Assembly: GCF_003633755.1 (NCBI RefSeq)
Contig: NZ_RBIL01000002.1
Span: 620,001 to 684,000, forward strand
Reading direction: 5' to 3'
Length of the DNA stretch: 64,000 nucleotides
Source of the DNA: Solirubrobacter pauli
GTDB lineage: Bacteria > Actinomycetota > Thermoleophilia > Solirubrobacterales > Solirubrobacteraceae
The position numbers were made by a program, and so were the translations under genes. Shown in pieces: positions 32,831 to 42,451 of the stretch (positions are counted from its first letter, which is position 1; every line of letters begins with the position of its first letter). The notes beneath the pieces are model-generated. The model saw only the letters and a list, made by a program, of their open reading frames with translations, did no database searches and had not been told where the DNA came from.

Positions 32831-35287
32831 GTGGCGGAGGGCGACGAGGGGCGGCACACGGACGCGGCCGCGGGCGGCGAGCCCGCGCCGGGCGGCGCAG
32901 CCCCGGGTGGCAAGCCGCCGGCGGCCGGCGGCGAGGCCGCGGCGCCCGGCGGGCCCGCCTTGCCGGGCGGGCCCGGGGGCCTCCTGGCGCGGCTGCGGCG
33001 CGCGCCCAAGGCCGTCCTCGCCGGCGGGGCGGTCGTGCTCGTCGCGCTCGTCGTCCTCGTCGTGGCGCTGCTCTCGGGCGGTGCCGGGCCGCTCCCGGAC
33101 GTGACCCCGCCCAAGGCGGCCTCGCTGGCCGATCCCGTGCCGTACGACGGGCGGTCGCCGATCCAGGCGCGCAGCGGCGAGCAGCGGGTGCTCGTGGAGT
33201 TCGACCGGCCCGCGCTCGGGAAGCGCGAGAACGCACGCACGATGGGCGCCGAGGCGCAACGTGACTACGTGGACGAGCTCAAGCGCGAGGCGACTACGAC
33301 GCGGTCGGCGCTGCAGGCCAACGGGGTCGTGCTGCGGGACGTCGTCGCCTTCTACCGGGTGTGGAACGGGTTCGCGGCGACGGTGCGCACGCGCGATCTG
33401 CCCAAGCTCGCGGCCCGGCGGCTCAACGTGCGGACCGTCCGGCGCGCCTATCCGGCGTCCGGCGAGCCCGTGTCGGTGCCGGACAAGCCGAGCCTCAAGC
33501 GGGCCGGGCTGGGCGGCCAGGCACCGATCGCCGTGCTCGACACGGGCGTCGACGCCGGTGCGCTGGCCGGGCACGCGGACCCGGGCTACGACGCGGTCGA
33601 GCGCGACCGCGACCCCGCGCCCGGCACGGATCCGAGCGGCGAGAAGCGCAAGGAGACGAGTGGCACCGCGCTCGCGAGCATCCTCGCGGCGGCGGGGGAG
33701 CGGGTGATGCCGATCCGCGTCGCCAGCCTGCGCGCGGACGGCGGCACGGTCACCGCCGAGACCACGACGGACCAGATCATCGCCGGGCTCGAGCACGCCG
33801 TGGACCCCAACGGCGACCGGGACACCTCCGACCACGTCCCGGTGGCGCTGGTCGGCGTCAACGCGCCCTACGCGGGCTTCAGCGACACGCCTGAGGCGCA
33901 GGCGGTCGAAGGCGCCGCCGGCCTGGGCACGCTGACCATCGCGCCCGCCGGCAACGAGGGCGCGGCCAAGCCGGGGAGCGGCACGGTCGGCTCGCCGGCG
34001 TCGGCTCCCCAGGCGCTCGCGGTCGGCGCCCTCGCCGGCCCGGAGCCCGCCGCGCGGACGGAGCTCGACGCCGACGGCACGAAGCTCGACGCGGCGATGC
34101 TCGCCGGCACGCCGCCGCGCGACGGCACGACCGCCGGCCCGATCGACGACACGAGCGCCGAGGCGCTCACCGCGGTCGCCACGCGCCTCCGGGGCAAGGT
34201 CGTGATCGTCAAGGCCAACGAGAACCCGGCGGCTCAGGCGGCGGCCGTGGCCGCGGCCGGAGCGCGCGCGGTCGTCCTCGCGATGACCGATGACGGAGAA
34301 CCACTTCCCGCCATCTCCGCCGGCCGCGCCGCCGCGCCCGTGATCGGCGTCACCGGCGAGGCCGCGGAGGCGCTCCTCGACGCCGAGCCGGGCAAGCCGA
34401 TCACGTTCGGCACGCCCAAGCGCGGCCCGCGCGGCGAGACCGAGACGACGCGCGCCTCCACGTTCACGGCCCAGGGCCCGTCCGCGGGCGGCCTGCCGAA
34501 GCCCGACCTGGCGGCGCCGGGCAGCGCGCTGACCGCCGTCGGGGTCAGCGGTGGGACCGCGGTCGCGGCCGCCAACGTCGCCATCCAGGCCGCCCGCCTG
34601 AGCCGCGCCCGCCCCGAGCTCACCCCCGAGCAGCTCCGCGCGACCCTGATCGCCGCCGGCCAGCCGCACGACCTGCCGCCGGACCGGGCGGGCGCGGGCG
34701 TCGTCGCCGAGCCGACGTCCGGCGTCACCGCCGACCCGCCGACGGCCGAGTCCGGCCCGCTGGACCCGGTGACGATCGAGCTGAACGCCGCCAACACGAC
34801 GCCGGTGACGCTGACCGCGACCGGTGGCGCCGTCCCCACCCCGAACGCGCTCACGCTCACCCCGGGTGCGCCCGCGGCGATCAACATCCGCCTGCCCAAG
34901 CCCGGCACCACGACCGGGCGGCTGGAGGCGCGCAACGGGAACGCCGTCGTCGCCAGCGTCCCGTGGCTGATCCACCCCGACGACGTCGAGCCGATCGCCG
35001 TGGGGGAGCCGAAGATCGACCGCGGCGGCCGCCGCGTGCGCTTCACGCTCGGCCGCTTCCAGCGTGGCCCGCAGACCGAGGTCCAGGTCGCCGAGAAGCT
35101 GATCCTCGACCTCGTCGACGGCGACGGCAAGCCCCGGCGCACCCTGACGTTCCGCGGGGGCGCGCGGGAGCTGATGCCCGCCGAGTACGCCTACACGCTG
35201 CCCGCCGGCACCCGCGACGGCCTCACGTTCCGCATCCGCGCCTGGGCGCCGAACCAGGACGAGCCGACGACCCGGACCGCCCGATGA
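32831..35287 (+). CDS. Membrane-anchored subtilisin-like pseudoprotease with PA insert
   Basis: The 818-residue protein has a Gly/Pro/Ala-rich cytosolic start, one membrane helix (about 67-84), an I9-type propeptide-like domain (about 115-215), an S8 fold and a C-terminal Ig-like part (from about 630). In the S8 fold Asp237 (VLDTGVD) and oxyanion Asn375 (APAGNEG) are kept. The HGTxVA block reads SGTALAS (His replaced by Ser277), and the GTSMA block reads GGTAVA (Ser replaced by Ala577). A PA-like domain (about 455-525) sits inside. It should not cut peptides, and may bind proteins outside the cell. GTG at 32831 is 1 nt after tsaD. Confidence 0.85.
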   Translation: MAEGDEGRHTDAAAGGEPAPGGAAPGGKPPAAGGEAAAPGGPALPGGPGGLLARLRRAPKAVLAGGAVVLVALVVLVVALLSGGAGPLPDVTPPKAASLADPVPYDGRSPIQARSGEQRVLVEFDRPALGKRENARTMGAEAQRDYVDELKREATTTRSALQANGVVLRDVVAFYRVWNGFAATVRTRDLPKLAARRLNVRTVRRAYPASGEPVSVPDKPSLKRAGLGGQAPIAVLDTGVDAGALAGHADPGYDAVERDRDPAPGTDPSGEKRKETSGTALASILAAAGERVMPIRVASLRADGGTVTAETTTDQIIAGLEHAVDPNGDRDTSDHVPVALVGVNAPYAGFSDTPEAQAVEGAAGLGTLTIAPAGNEGAAKPGSGTVGSPASAPQALAVGALAGPEPAARTELDADGTKLDAAMLAGTPPRDGTTAGPIDDTSAEALTAVATRLRGKVVIVKANENPAAQAAAVAAAGARAVVLAMTDDGEPLPAISAGRAAAPVIGVTGEAAEALLDAEPGKPITFGTPKRGPRGETETTRASTFTAQGPSAGGLPKPDLAAPGSALTAVGVSGGTAVAAANVAIQAARLSRARPELTPEQLRATLIAAGQPHDLPPDRAGAGVVAEPTSGVTADPPTAESGPLDPVTIELNAANTTPVTLTATGGAVPTPNALTLTPGAPAAINIRLPKPGTTTGRLEARNGNAVVASVPWLIHPDDVEPIAVGEPKIDRGGRRVRFTLGRFQRGPQTEVQVAEKLILDLVDGDGKPRRTLTFRGGARELMPAEYAYTLPAGTRDGLTFRIRAWAPNQDEPTTRTAR

Positions 35288-35529
35288 TCGTCACGCTCTA
35301 CGGCCGCCCGGGCTGCCATCTGTGCGAAGCAGCACGCGAAGCGCTCCTGCGCGTGCAGGCGAGCGCGCCCTTCGAGCTCGACGAGATCGACATCGAGACC
35401 GACGACGAGCTCCACAAGCGCTATCTGGAGCGCATTCCCGTCATCACGCTCGACGGGGAGCATCTGTTCGACTACGAGGTCGACGAGCAGGCCCTGTTGC
35501 AGCGCATTGTCTATCGTGAGGGAAGATGA
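35284..35529 (+). CDS. Glutaredoxin-family protein
   Basis: This 81-residue thioredoxin-fold protein has the redox motif GRPGCHLCEAA (C-x2-C at residues 11 and 14) and the cis-Pro loop IPVITLDGEHLF. This is the layout of the glutaredoxin-like DUF836 group. It would reduce disulphides or sense thiol state. It overlaps both the pseudo-subtilase gene and rex by 4 nt, and the Grx-Rex pairing gives the operon a redox theme. Confidence 0.9.
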   Translation: MIVTLYGRPGCHLCEAAREALLRVQASAPFELDEIDIETDDELHKRYLERIPVITLDGEHLFDYEVDEQALLQRIVYREGR

Positions 35530-36215
35530 GTTTCGGCGACGTCGCCACGAAGGCCGGCGGCGGCGGCTTACCCCCGAACGATGGGCTCGGACCACTGTCC
35601 GACCGCCTCTCGCTCGGCGTGGCCGCCCGCCTCTCCCGCTATCTCCAAGTCCTTACCCAAGCCCGGAAGATGGGTAAGGAGACGATTTCCTCACAGGAGC
35701 TCTCGGAGTACACGCACGTCAACTCGACGCAGATCAGGCGTGACCTCTCCGGGTTCGGCAAGTTCGGCAAGCGGGGGGTCGGCTACAACGTCGACAGCCT
35801 CGTCAGCCAGATCCGCAAGATCCTGCGGACGAGCGGCCAGCACAACATCGCGCTCTTCGGCGCGGGCCATCTCGGCAAGGCGATCGCGTCCAGCGACATC
35901 TTCGCCGACCACGGCTTCCGCGTCGTGGCCGTCTTCGACCAGGATCCGGGCAAGATCGGCGAGCAGGTCGGCCCCGCCACGGTCCGCCACGTCGACGACC
36001 TGCGCTCCGTCGTGGACGAGGAGGACATCGTCGTCGGCGTCCTCGCGGTGCCCACGGCCGCCGCGCAGGAGCTCGCGGACAAGCTCGTCGACGCGGGCGT
36101 GAAGATCATCTTCAACTACTCCGAGGCCCTCTTGCAGGTGCCTCCGGAGGTGACGGTCCATACTTCGAGCCCGGCCGTCGATCTTCTGTACGCGCTGTAC
36201 TTCTACCTGACCTGA
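35526..36215 (+). CDS. rex: Redox-sensing transcriptional repressor Rex
   Basis: Rex binds operators when the NADH/NAD+ ratio is low and releases them when NADH is high. The 229-residue protein has the winged-helix domain (RLSRYLQVLTQARKMGKETI, then HVNSTQIRRDLSGFGKFG) and a Rossmann domain (NIALFGAGHLGKAIA at about residue 102, DQDPGKIG). The C-terminal swapped helix follows NYSEALLQVP. A Gly-rich extension of about 25 residues precedes the first helix. The ATGA overlap with the glutaredoxin gene sets the start. Confidence 0.96.
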   Translation: MSFGDVATKAGGGGLPPNDGLGPLSDRLSLGVAARLSRYLQVLTQARKMGKETISSQELSEYTHVNSTQIRRDLSGFGKFGKRGVGYNVDSLVSQIRKILRTSGQHNIALFGAGHLGKAIASSDIFADHGFRVVAVFDQDPGKIGEQVGPATVRHVDDLRSVVDEEDIVVGVLAVPTAAAQELADKLVDAGVKIIFNYSEALLQVPPEVTVHTSSPAVDLLYALYFYLT

Positions 36216-36221
36216 GCCCTG

Positions 36222-37349
36222 ATGGATCTGAACGCGGCACGCGAGCTCTTCGAGACCTCGCAGGACTTGACGGTGGGCATCGAGGAGGAGTGGGCGATCA
36301 TCGACCCGCAGACCCTCGAGCTCGTCCCGAAGTACGAGGCGCTGCGCGCCGACGGTGACCAGGACGACGTCCTGCGCGAAGCGATCTCGGGCGAGCTGAT
36401 CTCGTCGGAGATCGAGATCCGGTCGGGTCGCGGGGAGGACGTCCAGCACGCGCTGCAGCTGCAGCGCGAGGCCCGCCGGCGGCTGTTCGCGCTCGCGGAC
36501 CGGCACGGCGTCGGGCTCGCGTCCACGGGCACGCACCCGCTCAGCGACTACCGCGACCAGCACATCATCGACACCGAGCACTACCGCCGCGTCCAGGACG
36601 GGCTGCAGTACGTGGCCCGGCGCAACAACACGTTCGCGCTGCAGGTCCACATCGGCGTCAACGGGCCCGACCGCGCGATCCAGGCGTGCGACCGCCTGCG
36701 CCCGGTGCTGCCGATGCTGCTCGCGATCAGCGCCAACTCGCCGTTCGTCGACGGCCAGGACTCCGGCCTGCACACGGCGCGCACGCAGACGTTCACGAAG
36801 TCGTTCCCGCGTTGTGGCGTCCCGGATCCGTTCGAGACGTGGGGCAACTGGCAGGACTACGTCGAGCTGCTGCTGCGCACGAACTCGATCGTCGAGTTCA
36901 CCCAGCTCTGGTGGTCCGTGCGCGCGCACCACTCCTACGGCACGATCGAGGTCCGGATCTGCGACGCGCAGACCACCGGCCCGGAGGCCGACGGCCTGAT
37001 CCAGCTGATCGTGGCCTGCGTCGCCCAGGCGCTGCGCGAGATCGACGCGGGCGAGGTCCCGCCGGCGGTCCCCGGCCGCCTGATCGAGGAGAACATGTGG
37101 CGGGCCATCCGCTACGGGCAGGACGGGCACCTGCTCGACCTCGAGGCGCCGAGGATCGAGGAGTACCCGGCCGCCGAGGCCGTGGACCGGCTGAAGGCGT
37201 GGACGGGCGTCGACGTCGCCCTTCCCGAGCTCAACGGCGCCCAGCGCCAGCGCCGCCTGATCGACGGCGGCGCGTCGCCCTACGAAGTGTTCAAGGTGTG
37301 CGTGGACGAGACGCGCGCGACGTATCCCTCTGAGGAGAAGATCGCATGA
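36222..37349 (+). CDS. Carboxylate-amine ligase, GCS2/YbdK family
   Basis: The 375-residue protein belongs to the glutamate-cysteine ligase family 2. Visible motifs are LTVGIEEEWAIID (the metal-binding Glu cluster, residues 18-30), GELISSEIEIRSGRGED, GTHPLSDYRDQ, LQVHIGVNGPDRAI, and EVRICDAQTT. Such enzymes ligate glutamate to cysteine or to another amine with ATP. The substrate in this group (YbdK type) is often unsettled. It begins 6 nt after rex, which fits a thiol-redox role. Confidence 0.92.
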   Translation: MDLNAARELFETSQDLTVGIEEEWAIIDPQTLELVPKYEALRADGDQDDVLREAISGELISSEIEIRSGRGEDVQHALQLQREARRRLFALADRHGVGLASTGTHPLSDYRDQHIIDTEHYRRVQDGLQYVARRNNTFALQVHIGVNGPDRAIQACDRLRPVLPMLLAISANSPFVDGQDSGLHTARTQTFTKSFPRCGVPDPFETWGNWQDYVELLLRTNSIVEFTQLWWSVRAHHSYGTIEVRICDAQTTGPEADGLIQLIVACVAQALREIDAGEVPPAVPGRLIEENMWRAIRYGQDGHLLDLEAPRIEEYPAAEAVDRLKAWTGVDVALPELNGAQRQRRLIDGGASPYEVFKVCVDETRATYPSEEKIA

Positions 37350-37756
37350 CTCAGCCGCCCCCTCGCGAGTTCACCGACGAGGAGATCCGCCAGATCGAGG
37401 CGGAGATGGACAAGCTGCAGGTGGAGGACGTCCTCCTGCAGACGCTCGTGACGCTGATCAACCTCGGCGCCCGCAAGGCCGGCCTGGCGGCGCCTCCCGG
37501 CGAGGAGCCGGCCGGGCGTGACCTCGGCCAGACCAAGCAGGCGATCGACGGCGCCCGCGCGCTGTTCGGCCTGCTGGAGGCCGAGCACGGCGAGCAGCTC
37601 GCGCCGATCAAGGACGCGCTCTCGCGCCTGCAGATGGCGTACGTGCAGCTTTCGGGTGGCACGCAGGAGGCCTCACCGTCAGCGCCCGAACCGGAGAAGC
37701 CCGAAGGAGCCGGTCCGGCGCAGTCCTCCGGTCGACTCTGGGTGCCCGGTCAGTAG
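37346..37756 (+). CDS. DUF1844 protein
   Basis: The 136-residue product carries a DUF1844 domain (VEDVLLQTLVTLINLGARK, then QTKQAIDGARALFGLLE, and LQMAYVQLSGG) and a disordered Pro/Glu-rich end. The family is small, helical and of unknown function. It is common in actinobacteria and deltaproteobacteria. It overlaps the ligase gene by 4 nt and closes the operon. A hairpin terminator follows at 37796. Confidence 0.88.
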   Translation: MTQPPPREFTDEEIRQIEAEMDKLQVEDVLLQTLVTLINLGARKAGLAAPPGEEPAGRDLGQTKQAIDGARALFGLLEAEHGEQLAPIKDALSRLQMAYVQLSGGTQEASPSAPEPEKPEGAGPAQSSGRLWVPGQ

Positions 37757-37795
37757 TTCCGCCGACATCCCGGTGTAGACTCCCGCTCCGCTGAT

Positions 37796-37819
37796 ACGGC
37801 GGCCCCTACGGGCCGTCGT
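37796..37819 (+). terminator. Terminator of the tsa-rex operon
   Basis: A 10-bp stem (ACGGCGGCCC with GGGCCGTCGT, one G-T pair, loop CTAC) is followed by TTTT at 37819-37822, a classic intrinsic terminator. A TAGACT hexamer at 37776-37781 could be the hppA -10, in which case the hairpin would be in the hppA leader and might act as an attenuator. Confidence 0.75.
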
Positions 37820-37857
37820 TTTCGCGTTCCAGAGGAGAGAGAAGGAGAGGGGTTAGG

Positions 37858-39888
37858 TTGTCTGACTTTCTGTCTGACCACGGCGTGCTCGTCGCGGTGG
37901 TGTGCGCGTTGCTCGCCGTCGTGTACGGCGTGGTGACGACGAGACAGCTGCTCGCGTTGTCTCCCGGCAACGAGGTGATGCAGCGGCTGTCCGCTGCCGT
38001 GCAGGAGGGCGCGCAGGCCTACCTCCGCCGCCAGTACACGACGATCGGCATCGTTGGCGTCGTGCTGTTCGTCGCGCTGCTGTTCCTGCAGGACATCGAG
38101 GTGGCGATCGGCTTCGCGGTCGGTGGTCTGCTCTCCGCGGCGGCCGGCTTCATCGGCATGAACGTGTCCGTGCGCTCCAACGCCCGCGTGGCGGAAGCGG
38201 CGCGCGGCGGCATCGGCCCGGCGCTCAACGTCGCGTTCCGCGGCGGTGCCGTGACCGGCATGCTCGTCGTCGGCCTGGCGCTGCTCGGCGTCGCCGGCTA
38301 CTACGGCATCCTCACCTGGGGCTTCGACGTGGAGACCGACGAGGCGGTCGACGCGCTCGTCGGCCTCGGCTTCGGCGGCTCGCTGATCTCCGTCTTCGCC
38401 CGTCTGGGCGGCGGCATCTTCACCAAGGGCGCCGACGTCGGCGCCGACATCGTCGGCAAGATCGAAGCCGGCATCCCGGAGGACGACCCGCGCAACCCGG
38501 CCGTGATCGCCGACAACGTGGGCGACAACGTCGGCGACTGCGCCGGCATGGCCGCGGACCTCTTCGAGACCTACGCGGTCACCGCGGTGGCCGTGATGCT
38601 CCTCGGCGCGCTGCAGTTCGAGGGCAACACGGACGTCGTGCTGTACCCGCTGCTGCTCGGCGGCGTGTCGATCATCGGCTCGATCATCGGCACCTACGCG
38701 GTGCGCGGCGACAACGTCGAGCGCGCGCTCTACCTGGGCCTGATCGTCGCGGGCATCATCTCCGCGATCCTGATCTATCCCATCACCGCGTGGCTGATGG
38801 ACGACCTGGGCGACATCTCCTCCACGGACGTCTACCTGTGCGCGCTGATCGGCCTCGCGGTCACCGCGGCGCTGTTCGTGATCACGGACTACTACACGTC
38901 GACCCGGTTCAACCCGGTCCGCTCGACCGCCCGCGCCTCGGTCACCGGCCACGCGACGAACATCATCCAGGGCCTCGCGCAGGGCCTGCAGGCGACCGCC
39001 GCCCCGGCGCTCGTGATCGTCCTCGGCATCTGGGGCGCGTCCGAGCTGGCCGGCACGTTCGGCGTCGGCATCGCGGTGATGGCGCAGCTCTCGCTGTGCG
39101 GCGTGATCGTCGCGCTCGACGCGTTCGGCCCGATCACCGACAACGCGGGCGGCATCGCCGAGATGGCGAACATGCCCGAGGAGGTCCGCAACATCACGGA
39201 CCCGCTCGACGCGGTCGGCAACACGACGAAGGCCGTGACCAAGGGCTACGCGATCGGCTCGGCGGCGCTCGCGGCGCTCGTGCTGTTCGCGGCGTTCAAG
39301 ATCGAGCTGCAGCGTGAGCTCGGCGTCGACAACGTCACGTTCAGCCTCGACGACCCGCTCGTGCTCATGGGCCTGATCGTCGGCGGCCTGATGGTCTGCC
39401 TGTTCGCGGCGCTCTCGATGGAGGCCGTCGGCCGCGCGGGCAGCGCGGTCGTGGAGGAGGTCCGCCGTCAGTTCCGCGAGAAGCCGGGCATCATGGACGG
39501 CACCGAGGAGCCCGAGTACGGCCAGTGCGTGGACATCGTGACCCGCGCGGCCCAGCGCGAGATGATCATCCCGTCGCTGATCCCGATCGTCTTCACGCTG
39601 ATCGTCGGCCTCCTCAGCTACGAGATGCTCGGCGGCCTGCTGATCGGCGTGATCGTCGTCGGCCTGTTCTTCGCCGTGATGATGACGTCCGGCGGTGGCG
39701 CGTGGGACAACGCCAAGAAGCTCATCGAGGACGGCGAGTTCGGCGGCAAGGGCTCTGACGCCCACGCTGCGTCGGTCACCGGCGATACGGTCGGCGACCC
39801 GTTCAAGGACACCGCCGGTCCCGCGATCAACCCGATGATCAAGGTGGCGAACATCGTCGCCCTGCTGATCATCCCGCTGATCGCGTAG
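37858..39888 (+). CDS. hppA: Membrane proton-pumping pyrophosphatase, K+-insensitive type
   Basis: HppA couples pyrophosphate hydrolysis to proton export. The 676-residue protein has about sixteen helices. Signatures are [20 protein letters not shown] (substrate-binding), [19 protein letters not shown] and the C-terminal [27 protein letters not shown] carries Lys where K+-dependent enzymes have Ala (GNTTAAIGKG), so the K+-independent class is expected. The start is TTG at 37858 with AAGGAG at 37842-37847. The next downstream ATG would remove helix 1. Confidence 0.96.
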   Translation: MSDFLSDHGVLVAVVCALLAVVYGVVTTRQLLALSPGNEVMQRLSAAVQEGAQAYLRRQYTTIGIVGVVLFVALLFLQDIEVAIGFAVGGLLSAAAGFIGMNVSVRSNARVAEAARGGIGPALNVAFRGGAVTGMLVVGLALLGVAGYYGILTWGFDVETDEAVDALVGLGFGGSLISVFARLGGGIFTKGADVGADIVGKIEAGIPEDDPRNPAVIADNVGDNVGDCAGMAADLFETYAVTAVAVMLLGALQFEGNTDVVLYPLLLGGVSIIGSIIGTYAVRGDNVERALYLGLIVAGIISAILIYPITAWLMDDLGDISSTDVYLCALIGLAVTAALFVITDYYTSTRFNPVRSTARASVTGHATNIIQGLAQGLQATAAPALVIVLGIWGASELAGTFGVGIAVMAQLSLCGVIVALDAFGPITDNAGGIAEMANMPEEVRNITDPLDAVGNTTKAVTKGYAIGSAALAALVLFAAFKIELQRELGVDNVTFSLDDPLVLMGLIVGGLMVCLFAALSMEAVGRAGSAVVEEVRRQFREKPGIMDGTEEPEYGQCVDIVTRAAQREMIIPSLIPIVFTLIVGLLSYEMLGGLLIGVIVVGLFFAVMMTSGGGAWDNAKKLIEDGEFGGKGSDAHAASVTGDTVGDPFKDTAGPAINPMIKVANIVALLIIPLIA

Positions 39889-39897
39889 ACGCGTGTG

Positions 39898-39926
39898 ACG
39901 CGCCCCCGCTCCACGCGGGGGCGTGT
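39898..39926. terminator. Bidirectional hairpin between hppA and the chemotaxis gene
   Basis: A 12-bp stem (39898-39909 with 39915-39926, one G-T pair, loop TCCAC) fills most of the 42-nt gap between the two convergent genes. It can serve both strands. Confidence 0.75.
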
Positions 39927-39930
39927 CCCT

Positions 39931-41745
39931 CTACGTCAGCTGGAAGCGGTGGACGAGCTGGTTGAGGTGCTCGGCCGTCGCCGCCAGCGACTGCGCGGAC
40001 GCGGCGATCTCCTGCGCGGCGGCGCTCGTCTCCTGCGTGGAAGCGGACACCTGCTCGGCGGCGGCGCTGGACGTCTCCGAGACGTCGGCGACGCCGATGA
40101 TGTCGGTCTCGGCGCGGGTGGTCCCGGCGCTGATCTCGTCCACGGCGGCCGCGATCGACGCGACCTGGTCGGTGACATCGGCGACGCTGAGGCCGATCTG
40201 CTCGAACGCCTCGCGCGTGTGCTCGACGGTGGCGACGCCGCCCTGCGTGCGCTGGGCGCCGTCGGCGACGACCGCGACGACGTTGCGCGTGTCGGTCTGG
40301 ATCTCCTCGACGAGGCCGGCGATCGTCTGCGCTGCGGTCTGCGACTCCTCCGCCAGCTTGCGCACCTCCTCGGCGACGACCGCGAAGCCCTTGCCCTGCT
40401 CGCCGGCGCGGGCGGCCTCGATGGCGGCGTTCAGCGCCAGCAGGTTGGTCTGCTCGGAGATGCCGGCGATCGCGTCGACGATGCCGCCGATGCGCTCGGA
40501 CTTTGCGCTCAGCGCGCTGATGGCGTCACCGACGGCGCTGGAGGAGGACGCGAGGTCGCGCATCGCGTCCGTCGCGGTCCTGGCGGCCTCGACGCCTTCG
40601 ACGGCGACCCGGCGGGCCAGCTCGGCGGCCTCGGCGGTGGCGGTGGCGGTGCCGGCGCTGGTCGCGGCGGCGCGGGCGGCGTCCTGGACGGCGCTGCGCG
40701 TGGACTCGACCATCTTGACCTGGCGCTCCGCGCCGTGGGCGACCTCGGTGACGGCGGCGGCGATCTCGCCGACCGCGCGGCCGGTCTGCTCGGACGTGGC
40801 GGCCATCTCCTGGGAGGCGGCCGAGACGACCTCGGCCTGGCGCGACAGCTCGCCGATCACCTCGTGGAGGTTCTTGACGAGCGTGTCGAAGGCGTTGCCG
40901 AGCCGGTCCTGCGGGCCGCGGGGCCGGACGGTGGCGGTGAGGTCGCCGGCGGCGAGCCGGTCGGCGACCGCGGCCATCTCGTCGAGGTACGCGACCATGC
41001 GGGTGAAGGCGGCGCCGGTGTCCCCGAACTCGTCGTTGCTGGTGATGGTCACGTCCTGCTGGACGTCGCCCTCGGCGATGCCCTCGGCGGCGGTGCGCAT
41101 CTTCTGGGCGTTGCCCGTGAGGGCGCGCGCGATCAGGAAGGCGAGCGCGCCGGCGATCAGCGCGGCGGCGGCGAGCAGCAGCCAGATCGTGCGGTCGGCG
41201 ACCTTGGCGGTGTGCTGGGCGGCCTTGACGGCGGCCTCGCCGAGGCGCGCGTTGTGCGCGTTCCACTTGGCGGTGGCGGCGTCGAGCGCCTTGAGCTCGT
41301 CCTGGGACTCGAGCAGCAGCTGCTCGGCCTGGGCGATGCGGCCGGCCTGGACGTCTTCGACGAACGTGCCCGAGGCCCTCGTGACGGCGTCCCAGGCGGC
41401 GTGGGCCTGGGCGTAGAGGTCGCGCTCCTCGGCGTCCGTGAGGGTGGCCTGGGCTTCGGCGAGCAGCTCGTCGGCCTTGGCCCGGTACGCGTTGAGCTCG
41501 GTGATCGAGTCGGCCCGCTCAGCGGGCGTGGCGATCACGAGGTGGTTCTGGACGCGCCGGTAATCCGCGGCCGTCGCGCGCACCGCGCTCGTGAGCGTGG
41601 CGCTCGCCAGGCTCTCCTCGCCGAGGTACGTCGCTCGGTCGTCGACCGCGCCGAGCTGGTGGATGGCCGCCAGCCCGAGCACGAACATGAGCGCGATCAC
41701 GGCACCGAAGGCACCGAACAGCTTGGCACGGACTGGGAAGCGCAT
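39931..41745 (-). CDS. Methyl-accepting chemotaxis protein
   Basis: The 604-residue receptor has helix 1 (about 9-28), a periplasmic-side four-helix-bundle sensor (about 30-188), helix 2 (about 190-212), a HAMP domain and a second HAMP-like stretch (about 213-320), then the long coiled-coil signalling domain. The conserved hairpin tip contains [20 protein letters not shown] and [10 protein letters not shown]. It would steer CheA activity. No che or flagellar genes are in the window, so its ligand and motility output are unknown. No CheR-tethering pentapeptide ends the protein. Confidence 0.93.
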   Translation of the reverse strand: MRFPVRAKLFGAFGAVIALMFVLGLAAIHQLGAVDDRATYLGEESLASATLTSAVRATAADYRRVQNHLVIATPAERADSITELNAYRAKADELLAEAQATLTDAEERDLYAQAHAAWDAVTRASGTFVEDVQAGRIAQAEQLLLESQDELKALDAATAKWNAHNARLGEAAVKAAQHTAKVADRTIWLLLAAAALIAGALAFLIARALTGNAQKMRTAAEGIAEGDVQQDVTITSNDEFGDTGAAFTRMVAYLDEMAAVADRLAAGDLTATVRPRGPQDRLGNAFDTLVKNLHEVIGELSRQAEVVSAASQEMAATSEQTGRAVGEIAAAVTEVAHGAERQVKMVESTRSAVQDAARAAATSAGTATATAEAAELARRVAVEGVEAARTATDAMRDLASSSSAVGDAISALSAKSERIGGIVDAIAGISEQTNLLALNAAIEAARAGEQGKGFAVVAEEVRKLAEESQTAAQTIAGLVEEIQTDTRNVVAVVADGAQRTQGGVATVEHTREAFEQIGLSVADVTDQVASIAAAVDEISAGTTRAETDIIGVADVSETSSAAAEQVSASTQETSAAAQEIAASAQSLAATAEHLNQLVHRFQLT

Positions 41746-41814
41746 GTCCCGTCAATCGGTCGATCCGTTGAGCGAACGATGTTCCCCAACTGACACTTCT
41801 CATGTTGGCGAGCG

Positions 41815-41826
41815 CTTTACGTAAAG
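41815..41826. repeat. 12-bp perfect palindrome upstream of the chemotaxis gene
   Basis: CTTTACGTAAAG is a perfect palindrome lying 70 nt upstream of the chemotaxis-gene ATG and 8 nt after the stop of the isochorismatase gene. It is markedly AT-rich for this genome and could be an operator. Confidence 0.5.
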
Positions 41827-41833
41827 AGTGACG

Positions 41834-42376
41834 CTAGGCAAGGATCGCTTCATGAGTGGTCATGACCGTCGCGAACTCGCCGTGGAGGTTCGTGGCCGTC
41901 GCGTGGGAGAGTTGGTCGGCGTTCAGGTCGCCGCGGTCGAACGTGTGCGTGGCGTCCAAGACGAAGCGCACGTCGTAGCCGAGGTTCCCGCCCATCCGCG
42001 CGGTCGTCTCGCAGCAGTGGTTGGTCGTGATGCCGCAGATGAAGAGCTGGCTGACGTTGCGCTCCTGCAGCCACCCGTGCAGGTCCGGCTCGCCGTAGAA
42101 GCACGAGTTCGTGTGCTTGGTGATGAGGACGTCGGGCTCGCCGGTGATCACGTCCTTGAAGTCGTTGCCGTCCTGGCCCGGCCGGAGCGGGGACCGCTCC
42201 TCGGTCGAGTCGTGGCGGATGAACACGACGGGCCCCTGCGAGGCGCGCCAGTGCTCGAGCAGCCGGCCGATGTTCGCCTCGGCCTCGGGGTTGTTGCGCG
42301 GACCCCAGTAGCCCGCGTCGTCGAAGCCCTTCTGCACGTCCACGACGAGCAGGGCGGCAGAATCAGCAGCACTCAT
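41834..42376 (-). CDS. Isochorismatase-family cysteine hydrolase
   Basis: This 180-residue protein has the fold of isochorismatase/nicotinamidase hydrolases. The triad is visible: Asp in ALLVVDVQKGF (residue 13), Lys in LITKHTNSCF, and Cys in ICGITTNHCCETTARMGG with the cis-peptide before it. The substrate may be a ureide, nicotinamide-like amide or isochorismate. Nothing near it decides. The divergent gap to the giant gene is 75 nt. Confidence 0.92.
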   Translation of the reverse strand: MSAADSAALLVVDVQKGFDDAGYWGPRNNPEAEANIGRLLEHWRASQGPVVFIRHDSTEERSPLRPGQDGNDFKDVITGEPDVLITKHTNSCFYGEPDLHGWLQERNVSQLFICGITTNHCCETTARMGGNLGYDVRFVLDATHTFDRGDLNADQLSHATATNLHGEFATVMTTHEAILA

Positions 42377-42436
42377 GGCTCACATGTTGCCCGAGCCGTT
42401 GCCCCACTGGCCCTATCGGTTGACCTGATCGACATG

Positions 42437-42442
42437 TAGGTT
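42437..42442 (+). promoter_or_regulatory. Candidate -10 element for the giant gene
   Basis: TAGGTT ends 9 nt before the GTG at 42452. TTGACC at 42420-42425 is a good -35 match but only 11 nt away, too close to pair with it. Confidence 0.4.
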
Positions 42443-42451
42443 CGCCGCGAC

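Noticed and set aside
39895-41793. Plus-strand frames antisense to the chemotaxis receptor
   Set aside because: The minus-strand product has all receptor domains. The plus-strand frames have no motif.
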